A DNA stretch of 35,643 nucleotides, from positions 1 through 35,643 of the forward strand of contig SKKK01000705.1 of assembly GCA_007121535.1 (NCBI GenBank), written 5' to 3'. The first letter of the stretch is position 1; each line of letters opens with the position of its first letter. Shown one piece after another: positions 16,419-24,125 of the stretch. The translations under genes were made by a program, and so were the position numbers. The notes under the pieces are model-generated. The model did not search any database, was not told where the DNA came from, and saw only the letters and a program-made list of their open reading frames with translations. Origin of the DNA: Planctomycetaceae bacterium. GTDB lineage: Bacteria; Planctomycetota; Planctomycetia; Pirellulales; Pirellulaceae.

Positions 16419-16432
16419 GACGATCGTTCTCC

Positions 16433-17491
16433 TTAATACTTGGATGTGCAGAGTCCCCAACGGATTTTGTTGCCCAGCGGTGAAACATCGTCCCAGCAAC
16501 CACCCTCCCAACGGTTCCAGGCTTGCGGATCTTCCGGGGTGGGCCAGAGTTTCGCGTGACGTGCCAGCTCGCGCAACCCCGTGCCGTCGGGGTCGTGGAC
16601 CAGGACAGAGAAGAAGAACTCGCGGCCTGCGTCGGGCAGGATCGCATTGTCCAGCGAGCGAAATGGCACCGAGCATTCGTAGTAAGTAATCCCGTCGTTT
16701 CGCCAGACAGCCACCTCGACCTGTTCGCACACCAGCGACTCCAATGCCCGGGGACGCGTGGCTTCGTTCAGACACATATCGGGCGTGACCAATCGAAAGC
16801 ATCGGGCGCCGCCGTTCCTGGTGGCCGCCAGCAGGAACTCGAAACGTCCTGCGGTACCACTCTCGGGTGCCTGGTCTGGGGGCGGTACGGCGGCCAAAGC
16901 GAACTGGACCGCGTCGAACGATGATCGGTCAGACGCGTCCGACGGGATCAATTCCTGCTCGTCGACCGCGACCAGCAGACTGAATTGGCGGCGGCTCCAA
17001 TAGGTGCTGATCGTCGTTTCCCGCTGGCCCGTCGAAAACGAAATCGGGATCGCGTCGCCCCATTCGTCCGGCCGGCCATCCACCTGGACTCGAAAGAAGG
17101 GCGCACTGGCCACGAACGTCTCTTGCCGATGAGTCATTTCACCGTCCGGACCGATGGCGACGACTTCAAAAGGATAGCGGTTGGTCTCCAGATTGCGCCC
17201 TCGGGCGATGTTGAATGCCAGCCGCTTTGTCTGGCCGGATTCCAAGCGGACCGCCCGGGTGTCGGGTGACAATTCCCATGACGACGGCGGTCGCAGCACG
17301 ATCTGGCCCTCCCAGGACGCGCTGCCCGGATTTTGCACCATCACCATCGCCAACGGCCCCGTGGCAGGTGGAACGGTCAACGTTTCCACTCGCATTCGGA
17401 GCTGATCCTGAGCCGCACAAATGATCGGGGCGACCAAGACCGCGACGACAAGCAACCAATGACAAAAAGTCCTCAATATGCTCCAGCTCAT
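16433..17491 (-). CDS. Exported protein with CBM9-like (DOMON-type) domain
   Basis: The ATG at 17491 has AGGAGG 9 bases upstream and gives a 352-residue protein with a Sec signal peptide (residues 3-26, ending CAAQDQ). Residues 30-130 look like an Ig-like or NEW3-type beta domain (VMVQNPGSASWEGQIVL, RLESGQTKRLAFNI). From about 145 a CBM9-like domain starts with the hallmark VDGRPDEWGDA and ends with RSLDNAILPDAGREFFFSVLVHD. Such domains bind sugars or cofactors outside the cell in other proteins; here no catalytic partner is fused. It is the promoter-proximal gene of an operon with the FIST-domain protein and diverges from the helicase gene. Confidence 0.72.
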   Translation of the reverse strand: MSWSILRTFCHWLLVVAVLVAPIICAAQDQLRMRVETLTVPPATGPLAMVMVQNPGSASWEGQIVLRPPSSWELSPDTRAVRLESGQTKRLAFNIARGRNLETNRYPFEVVAIGPDGEMTHRQETFVASAPFFRVQVDGRPDEWGDAIPISFSTGQRETTISTYWSRRQFSLLVAVDEQELIPSDASDRSSFDAVQFALAAVPPPDQAPESGTAGRFEFLLAATRNGGARCFRLVTPDMCLNEATRPRALESLVCEQVEVAVWRNDGITYYECSVPFRSLDNAILPDAGREFFFSVLVHDPDGTGLRELARHAKLWPTPEDPQAWNRWEGGCWDDVSPLGNKIRWGLCTSKY

Positions 17492-17604
17492 CGGACACAA
17501 CCTCCTGGAGGGAAATTTCTGGACTACCTTGGGGGAAAGCTTCCCTGCTGATACTCCACTGATTATAATCATCGTTTCATCGAATAAAAGGTGACAGGAT
17601 CGTG

Positions 17605-19029
17605 ATGTCGGATTCACCAACGTGCCAAGCTCGATTGACGTTTTCCGGAGGGACGCTGCTGTTGACCGGTGTTTCCCAAACGATGATCCGGCGGCAGCCT
17701 GAGCTGTTGGCGACGGGCGCCGCGTGGGATCACCGCGAAGCGGCCTGGCGATTTGATGCGCTACATCACCAAGCGGTCAAGAAGTTGTTGCAGCATCTGC
17801 CCATCCCCGTCCAAGATGCGGTGCTCGAAGAAGCTTCCATCCATTGGCCCCGCGATCGAATGCCCGAGTTGCGGGACGAGCAAACACAAGCCGTCCGGTC
17901 GTGGGCGGTCGAGGGACGAGGCGTGATCGTGATGCCGACGGGCACGGGCAAGACCGAAGTGGCTTTAGCGATCATGGCACGGACCTCGGTCAGCACGCTG
18001 GTCGTCGCGCCCGTGCGCGATCTGATGTATCAGTGGCACCGTCGCATCCTTGCGCGTCTGGGCTACGATGCCGGAGTGATCGGGGACAATGTCTTCCGTG
18101 TGCGCCCCGTGTCGGTGACGACCTACGACAGCGCCTACTTGCACATGGACCGACTGGGGAACCGCTTCGCTTTGGTGATCTTCGACGAATGCCATCACCT
18201 GCCGGGGCCGCAGCGGCGGGACGCGGCACGGATGAGCGCCGCCCGCTATCGATTGGGCCTGACCGCCACCCCTCAACGGTCCGACGGACGCCATGAGGAT
18301 CTGCCCTGGCTGATCGGCCCGACCGTTTACGAATTGCCGCTGTCAGCCGCGGCCGGCAGGACGCTGGCGGATTACGACGTGGTCCGCATCCCCGTGTATC
18401 TGTCGCACGACGAACAAGCGCGATACAACCAGTACTCGGACGTCGTGCGGCGCTACGTCAATCAACAACGGAAGGACAACCCGGAATTCTCCTGGAAGGA
18501 ACTCTGCGCACAAACCGCGACCACTCCCGCAGCGAGAGCGGCCATGAAGGCCTTTCGAGCGCGCCAGGCGATCGAGGACCGGGCGGCGGAGAAGCTGCGA
18601 ATCATCGAAGATCTGTTCCGATTGCACGCGGGCGATCCGTGCCTGATCTTCGCTGGTTCCAACGCGATGGCCCGCGAGGTGTCACGCCGGTTCCTGATCC
18701 CGTGCCTGCTGAATCACTGTGGCAAGAAAGAACGAATCGATGTCCTCGAGGGCTTGGCCGACGGCACGTATCCCGCCTTGGTCGCCAATCAGGTACTGGA
18801 CGAGGGCGTCGATCTACCCGAAGTCAAAGTCGCGATGGTCATCGGAGGCACCTCGTCCAGCCGCCAAGCCAAACAACGCTTGGGGCGTATCCTGCGAAGA
18901 CAGGGCGAACGTCGAGCCCGTTTGTACGAAATCGTCTGCGTCGATACCCGGGACGAAAAGCGAAGCCGCGTCCGGCGCCGAAGCGACGCCTATTCCCGGA
19001 CCAAGCATCGCCGCAAACCCGATCCTTGA
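17605..19029 (+). CDS. XPB/Rad25-like superfamily 2 helicase
   Basis: The 474-residue protein has an N-terminal domain of about 90 residues and then the SF2 motifs in order: VIVMPTGTGKT (Walker A, near 110), VVAPVRDLMYQW, VIFDECHHL (DECH box, near 193), GLTATPQR, CLIFAGS, VANQVLDEGVDLP and QAKQRLGRILRR. The short form and the QRLGRILR box resemble XPB-type helicases, which unwind DNA in repair. The usual DEVH/DEAH box is DECH here. No partner nuclease (Bax1-like) is adjacent. ATG 17605 is preferred over the overlapping GTG 17602. The 113-base gap upstream is shared with the divergent CBM9-like operon. The basic tail is enriched in Arg and Lys. Confidence 0.8.
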   Translation: MSDSPTCQARLTFSGGTLLLTGVSQTMIRRQPELLATGAAWDHREAAWRFDALHHQAVKKLLQHLPIPVQDAVLEEASIHWPRDRMPELRDEQTQAVRSWAVEGRGVIVMPTGTGKTEVALAIMARTSVSTLVVAPVRDLMYQWHRRILARLGYDAGVIGDNVFRVRPVSVTTYDSAYLHMDRLGNRFALVIFDECHHLPGPQRRDAARMSAARYRLGLTATPQRSDGRHEDLPWLIGPTVYELPLSAAAGRTLADYDVVRIPVYLSHDEQARYNQYSDVVRRYVNQQRKDNPEFSWKELCAQTATTPAARAAMKAFRARQAIEDRAAEKLRIIEDLFRLHAGDPCLIFAGSNAMAREVSRRFLIPCLLNHCGKKERIDVLEGLADGTYPALVANQVLDEGVDLPEVKVAMVIGGTSSSRQAKQRLGRILRRQGERRARLYEIVCVDTRDEKRSRVRRRSDAYSRTKHRRKPDP

Positions 19030-19136
19030 CCCGGAGCGAGCCGCGTCGATCCTTCATGCAAACGCATCCTTCTCCAGCACATTCAGCGAGGACAACAGAT
19101 GGGATCGATTGAGAATCGAAGTGATCGAATAGAACG

Positions 19137-19158
19137 TAAGCACCCGGCCGAGTGCTTA
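19137..19158. repeat. 22-bp palindrome made of two TAAGCAC tips (copy F)
   Basis: The sequence TAAGCACCCGG followed by CCGAGTGCTTA is a near-perfect inverted repeat, consisting of both tips of the TRAGCAC element with no interior. The TTA at 19156-19158 is, on the - strand, the TAA stop codon of uup. It lies between two convergent genes and could act as a terminator. Confidence 0.75.
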
Positions 19159-20955
19159 TGCCGTTCGGGATTCCAGATGTTCCCAGCGGTGGTACAGGTT
19201 GGGCAGTTCGGCTTCCAGCTCGCGTAAGCGATTGGCATCGGCGGCCAGTTCCTCGCTCGATCTTCGATAGTACTCGGGGCGCGCCATCTCTTGGTGCAGC
19301 GTGTCGATATCCGTTTCCAAGCGTTCGATTCTCTCCGGCAATGCGGCCAATTCCTGCTGTTCTTTGAAACTCAGCCGCCGGCTGCGATCTGACGTGCGGG
19401 CCGCCGGAACTGGTTTCGATGGTTTGGCAGATTTGGCGGGGGCCTGAGTCTGTTCCCGCTGGGCTCGCTGACGCAGCCAATCGTCGTATCCGCCGACGTA
19501 CTCGACGATTCGACCGTCTTCGAAGACGATCGTGCTGGTCACCACGTTGTTCAGGAACTGGCGATCGTGGCTGACCATCAGCACGGTCCCCTGATAATCG
19601 ACCAGCAATTCTTCCAGCAGATCCAAGGTTTCGGCGTCCAAGTCGTTGGTCGGCTCGTCCAACACGACCACGTTGGCCGGTTTGGCGAACATGCGAGCCA
19701 GCAGCAACCGGTTCCGTTCGCCGCCGGACAGAAACTTGACCGGCGTCCTGGCTCGCTGGGGACTGAACAGAAAATCCTGCAAGTAGCCCAGCACGTGTTT
19801 GGCTTTGCCGCCGATCCGCACGTGATCGCTGCCTTCGGCCACGTTCTCTTCCGCCGTTTGCTCGTCGTCCAACTGAACTCGCAATTGATCGAAATAGGCG
19901 ATTTCCAAGTTCGTTCCCAAGCGGACGTTGCCTTCCTGAGGCGTCAACTGGCCCAGCAGCACCTTTAGCAAAGTCGTCTTGCCCACGCCGTTGGGGCCGA
20001 TGATGCCGATCTTGTCACCGCGTAGCACCGTGGTGGAAAAGCCGTGGAAAAGCGGACGGTCATCGTAGGCGAACGAGATCTGTTCCGCATCGATGACCAG
20101 CACCCCACCGCGAGCTGATTGCTGCAACTGCATGCGGACTTTGCCCGGAGCGTCTTGTCGCTGCTGCCGCTGGGCTCGCATGGCCTTCAAGGCGCGTACG
20201 CGGCCTTCGTTGCGAGTCCGCCGCGCCCGGATGCCTTGGCGGATCCAAGCCTCTTCCTCGGCCAATCGCTTGTCAAACAGAGCGTCCTGCTTTTCCTGCG
20301 CCGCCAGCGCCGCCTCTTTGCGGCTGAGGAACGTGTCATAATCACACGACCAATCGTACAATTGGCCGCGATCCAGTTCCAAGATCCGATCTGCCAACCG
20401 ACGCAAGAACATCCGATCGTGCGTCACGAACATCAAGGTCGACGACCAAGCGTCGAGGAAACGCTCGAGCCATTCGATCGCCTCGATGTCCAAGTGGTTC
20501 GTCGGTTCGTCCAACAACAGCAGATCCGGCTGACCGACCAACGCCCGAGCCAGCAACACGCGGCGTTTCATGCCGGATGACAGCGTTTCGAAGGTGGCTT
20601 GTCCCTGTAAACTCATCCGCGACAGGATGCGTTCGACTTGCTGCTGCCGTTGCCAGCTCGATTCCGGGTCGCGGTCTTCCGGCAAGCCGCCGGCTACGAT
20701 GTCGTGAACCTGACCGTGCAAGTCGGACGGCACCTCTTGCGTCAATCGAGCGACTGTGGCCCCCGGAGCAAAGACCACTTGGCCCGCGTCCGGTTCGACG
20801 TCCCCGGACAAGATGCGCAACAGCGTCGACTTGCCTGTCCCGTTGCGGCCCAGCAACCCGATGCGCTGCCCCCGATGGATCTGACAGTTGACCGAATCCA
20901 ACAGCACGGGACCGCGAAAGCGGATACTCAAATCTTGCAGGGTGACCAACGACAT
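19156..20955 (-). CDS. uup: ABC-F ATPase, Uup type
   Basis: The 599-residue soluble protein has two ABC cassettes and no membrane segments. Cassette 1 has GLLGRNGTGKST, LSSGMKRRVLLARAL and LLLDEPTNHLD. Cassette 2 has GIIGPNGVGKTT, LSGGERNRLLLARMF and VVVLDEPTNDLD. A linker with many Arg and Gln lies between them, as in translation-acting ABC-F proteins, and a C-terminal coiled coil of about 60 residues (ERIERLETDIDTLHQEM) is typical of Uup. ABC-F proteins act on the ribosome; Uup has also been linked to DNA transactions. The start at 20955 (MSLVTLQDLSIRF) is used because family homology begins there. The stop codon coincides with a repeat tip. Confidence 0.92.
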   Translation of the reverse strand: MSLVTLQDLSIRFRGPVLLDSVNCQIHRGQRIGLLGRNGTGKSTLLRILSGDVEPDAGQVVFAPGATVARLTQEVPSDLHGQVHDIVAGGLPEDRDPESSWQRQQQVERILSRMSLQGQATFETLSSGMKRRVLLARALVGQPDLLLLDEPTNHLDIEAIEWLERFLDAWSSTLMFVTHDRMFLRRLADRILELDRGQLYDWSCDYDTFLSRKEAALAAQEKQDALFDKRLAEEEAWIRQGIRARRTRNEGRVRALKAMRAQRQQRQDAPGKVRMQLQQSARGGVLVIDAEQISFAYDDRPLFHGFSTTVLRGDKIGIIGPNGVGKTTLLKVLLGQLTPQEGNVRLGTNLEIAYFDQLRVQLDDEQTAEENVAEGSDHVRIGGKAKHVLGYLQDFLFSPQRARTPVKFLSGGERNRLLLARMFAKPANVVVLDEPTNDLDAETLDLLEELLVDYQGTVLMVSHDRQFLNNVVTSTIVFEDGRIVEYVGGYDDWLRQRAQREQTQAPAKSAKPSKPVPAARTSDRSRRLSFKEQQELAALPERIERLETDIDTLHQEMARPEYYRRSSEELAADANRLRELEAELPNLYHRWEHLESRTA

Positions 20956-21067
20956 GGCAGGCAACTTGGCGGCAGAGGCAAAGCCGACGAGGCTACTATC
21001 CGGACGCTCGGACGTCAAGCAGCCATCACGCTCAGAATTAGCCCAAGACGCCCCTCACATCAGCCGA

Positions 21068-21183
21068 GACGCGTTAGCACCGTTCGAGAAATAACTGTCC
21101 GATGTTCCCTCGCCCCTCGTGGGAGAGGGCAGGGTGAGGGGGCAAAAAGTGCGTCAGTTATTTCTCGAACGGTGCTTAGCGTC
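21068..21183. repeat. MITE-like element with 22-bp perfect inverted ends
   Basis: Arms at 21076-21097 and 21155-21176 are perfect reverse complements beginning AGCACCGTTCGAG. They extend outward imperfectly to GACGC and GCGTC. The 57-base interior contains TTCCCTCGCCCCTCGTGGGA followed by GAGGGCAGGGTGAGGGG. No coding capacity is seen. It lies in the gap between the DUF1549 gene stop and the uup start, upstream of uup. The tip resembles TAAGCACC but the rest differs, so it is a separate family. Confidence 0.75.
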
Positions 21184-21245
21184 AGGTTGGTGCAGCCGTT
21201 TAGGGCAACCGGGACTAGCGTCCGGCGGCTGATGAATAATCCGTA

Positions 21246-23387
21246 TTAGCGTCGACTCCGTTCGGCAAACAGGATCTGCCACAATTCCCGAACGGCCAAG
21301 TGATCGTTCATGCGATCGGCCAGTACCAACTTGGCGGCGGTCGCCTCTCGGGTGGTCGGCTTGCGATCCAACACGGCGCGAAACAGATGCTCGACTTTCT
21401 TGTCCGCCGACATGTCACTGGCCGCCAAGCGATCCAGCCACAGCGGCCCGATCATGGATTCGCTGCCTTGCGTATCGATGATCTGCGGGACGGTCACCTG
21501 GGAAGGCGTCCAGGATCTTCGAGCCAGCTTACTGGCATGCAGCGTCGGTCCGGTGGGCCGCGTGCGGACCGCCACCATCAACGATCGGTGCAGATCCATC
21601 GATCGATCGGGCTCTGTGTAAAAGCGAGCGAACAGCGGCGCCCCCCCCGTCTCGGGCGAGTCCAGCCAGCTCTCCGGAGTTCGCTGATCCGACACGTCGA
21701 ACGCGCGGCTCAATACGATCCAGCGGGTCAAGCGTTTCAAGTCGAAATCATGAGCCGCCAATTGTTCGCTCAAACCTTCCAGCAATTCAGGATGCGATGG
21801 ACGGTGGTTCGGCCCGGCGCCGTCGACCGGCTCGATGAAACCGAACTTCAACAGCTTGGCCCACACCCGATTGACGGCCGCCCGACGAAAGTCAGGCGAA
21901 CGAGTCAACAATCGAGCCAATTCCTGCCTCCGATGAACGTCCGCCAACAAACCACTCTTGGGAATGCTCTCCGATTTAAATCTCGGATAAGCTGCGCGCA
22001 AGCGCCCATCCTGACCGGGATAGAAGATTTCCGCATCCTGAGCGATGCCTGTGCCTCCGTGGAAGTCGACCTCTTTCACAGCAGCAAAGGAATCCTCCGA
22101 AGCGCGATGGATCCGCATCTGCTGAAAGAATGCGTTGAGTTGCCAGAACTCTTCCTGATTCCAACCGCTGGCAGGATCATCATGGCATTGGGCACACACC
22201 AATTGTTTGCCGAGCCAGACCCGCGAAACGCGATCGGTTGCCGCGATCGAACCCTCGGTGCCCCAGGCAGCCGCCAGAAAATTTGCGGCTGGATCGTGAT
22301 CGGGCGCTTCCGGATCGCACGAACCAGATGCCGAAATCAATTCGGCCGTCCATTCGTCGTACGACTTGTTCTCCTGGATCGCAGCCGCCAGATATTGTTC
22401 GAGACCTTGCCGATCGACACCCCATTGTTCGGGTTTGTCCGCAGCGGACCCCAACAGAACATCCGACCATCGTTGCGACCAGTAACGAACATAATCGTCA
22501 CTTTCCAACAGACGGTCTACCAATGCCGCTCGACGCTGATCCGGCGCTTCGTTCAGAAACTGTCGCAATTCGTATTCGGTCGGATCTCGACCGACCAGTC
22601 GCCGATAGACACGCTGACACCATTGATCGTCCCCCGGCGATGCAGCCGGTGTGACGCCATGCTGATGCCATTGCTGCTCCAGCATCCGATCGACAAAGTC
22701 GATCATCCGAGCGTCGTCCCAGGGCTCGCTGCGAACCTGAGCGAGCGCCGGCCGATCCTCCACCGGCGTCTCCTCGATCGGTGCATCAGGCGATTCCATG
22801 GTCGATGCGATCGCTGCCGGGTCCTCTGGCGCCAAGAAGTCAGAATCAGGCTCCCACGGTGCTGGCATCTCGCGGTGCGGCAGCGCGTCGAGCTGGCTGT
22901 CCGCCTGATTCGGTTCGAGCGGAACAACGGGCGAGGGGGTTGGCGACTGGACCAACATCGGGGCGCGCGGCCCCAAACCCATGCGGCTCATATAGATCCC
23001 TGCCGCGAACAATACCAGCAAGACACCGCTCGACACGGCCGCGGTCCAGCCCATGACCCACCGTGTCGAATGGCGGCGGGCCGTCGCACTGCGGCCAATT
23101 CCCACCGCTCCACCGGTCCCGGCCGCCGCACTCTGCCGCTCTGCCCGGCGATCCGCCGCATCAACCGCAACCACCGGCGATGCAGCAGGCGGCAACGGCG
23201 AAACGGGCCAAGATACCACGGGTGACACCGTGGGTGGAGCCTCGATCCGCTCCGGCGATTCCCCAGGCGAAACGCGACGGCGATCCAGTTCCTGCAGGAT
23301 CTTGGCGCTCAGGTCCGGCGGATACTGGCCACCCAGCACCTCCTCTAATCCCGATTCCAAAATCCTGTCTTCGTAGTCGCCGTTCAT
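21246..23387 (-). CDS. Membrane protein: anti-sigma-like N-terminus plus exported DUF1549 and DUF1553
   Basis: The 713-residue protein overlaps the ECF sigma gene by ATGA, so the two are translationally coupled. Residues 1-108 are cytoplasmic and begin with LEEVLGGQYPPDLSAKIL, a motif seen in planctomycete proteins encoded next to ECF factors. One transmembrane helix spans about 110-133. Outside lie a Pro/Glu-rich linker (140-220), DUF1549 (about 225-430) with a CAQCH motif (Cys398, Cys401, His402), and DUF1553 (about 480-690). CxxCH is the pattern used for covalent haem in c-type cytochromes, but haem binding by this domain is not shown here. I infer a membrane-bound regulator of the sigma factor with an external sensory or enzymatic part. 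Confidence 0.78.
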   Translation of the reverse strand: MNGDYEDRILESGLEEVLGGQYPPDLSAKILQELDRRRVSPGESPERIEAPPTVSPVVSWPVSPLPPAASPVVAVDAADRRAERQSAAAGTGGAVGIGRSATARRHSTRWVMGWTAAVSSGVLLVLFAAGIYMSRMGLGPRAPMLVQSPTPSPVVPLEPNQADSQLDALPHREMPAPWEPDSDFLAPEDPAAIASTMESPDAPIEETPVEDRPALAQVRSEPWDDARMIDFVDRMLEQQWHQHGVTPAASPGDDQWCQRVYRRLVGRDPTEYELRQFLNEAPDQRRAALVDRLLESDDYVRYWSQRWSDVLLGSAADKPEQWGVDRQGLEQYLAAAIQENKSYDEWTAELISASGSCDPEAPDHDPAANFLAAAWGTEGSIAATDRVSRVWLGKQLVCAQCHDDPASGWNQEEFWQLNAFFQQMRIHRASEDSFAAVKEVDFHGGTGIAQDAEIFYPGQDGRLRAAYPRFKSESIPKSGLLADVHRRQELARLLTRSPDFRRAAVNRVWAKLLKFGFIEPVDGAGPNHRPSHPELLEGLSEQLAAHDFDLKRLTRWIVLSRAFDVSDQRTPESWLDSPETGGAPLFARFYTEPDRSMDLHRSLMVAVRTRPTGPTLHASKLARRSWTPSQVTVPQIIDTQGSESMIGPLWLDRLAASDMSADKKVEHLFRAVLDRKPTTREATAAKLVLADRMNDHLAVRELWQILFAERSRR

Positions 23388-23905
23388 GCCATCTTCCGTT
23401 CAATGCAGGCTCGCAACTGCTGTTTGGCTCGCTGCATCAGATTCTTCGCCCCATGTTCCGAAATCGCCAGCATTGCTGCGATCTCCGAGCGTGACGCCCG
23501 ATCGCGGAACCGCATGTCCAGCGCCATGCGGGCCCGATCGGTTAGTTGCTGAACGCACTCTCTCAATGCATCCAGCCGTGCCTCTCCTTCATCGTTTCCG
23601 GCCCAGTCATCCCAAGCCCGATCGAACTGCTCGATGTCTTCCACTGCCGTCACTTTACCCGATCGTCGACGTACCGTCACCAATTGGTTGTAGGCCACAC
23701 GCCGCAAATAAGCGGCGGTGGCTGCCGGTCCGTGGTCGACGAACGAGTGCTGCAAAACCGCCAGGAATGTTTCCTGCGTCAAGTCGTCCGCCTCGGCGGG
23801 ATCGCACCCTAAAGCCCGCAAATACCGCCAGATGCCCACCTGGTAACGCTCAATCAGCGCCGCTGGATCCAGATCAGCCCTGTCCTGGGGGATTGCAGGC
23901 TTCAT
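23384..23905 (-). CDS. ECF-type RNA polymerase sigma factor
   Basis: The 173-residue product starts at ATG 23905 (MKPAIPQDRADLDP); an upstream in-frame extension has no homology. Region 2 reads IERYQVGIWRYLRALGCDPAEADDLTQETFLAVLQ in overlapping parts, with the DDLTQETF box typical of ECF factors. Region 4 has RMALDMRFRDRASRSEIAAM followed by a recognition helix near LAISEHGAKNLMQRAKQQL. It directs RNA polymerase to an unknown set of promoters. The stop overlaps the start of the DUF1549/DUF1553 membrane protein. A DUF4129 protein gene diverges 220 bases away and is a candidate target. Confidence 0.88.
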   Translation of the reverse strand: MKPAIPQDRADLDPAALIERYQVGIWRYLRALGCDPAEADDLTQETFLAVLQHSFVDHGPAATAAYLRRVAYNQLVTVRRRSGKVTAVEDIEQFDRAWDDWAGNDEGEARLDALRECVQQLTDRARMALDMRFRDRASRSEIAAMLAISEHGAKNLMQRAKQQLRACIERKMA

Positions 23906-24125
23906 CAGTTCGCTCAAAAAGAAAAACGCGCCAAGGTTTGTAATGTACTCACATAATACGCAGATCCGGTGCCCGATTATTGCCTGAAGGCACCCGAAAG
24001 TCTGGTTACCGTTGATCTGTACGTGAATTCTAACAGTTTTCCACCGATGGTTTAGTATGGCCGACCGAGGTAAAATTGGTAGGAGTGGAAGTTGTTCCCC
24101 GTGGGATTTCGGTTGGCGAATCTTC

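Noticed and set aside
21300-23225. 641-codon open frame on the + strand
   Set aside because: It is antisense to the DUF1549/DUF1553 gene, which has clear domains and overlaps the sigma gene.
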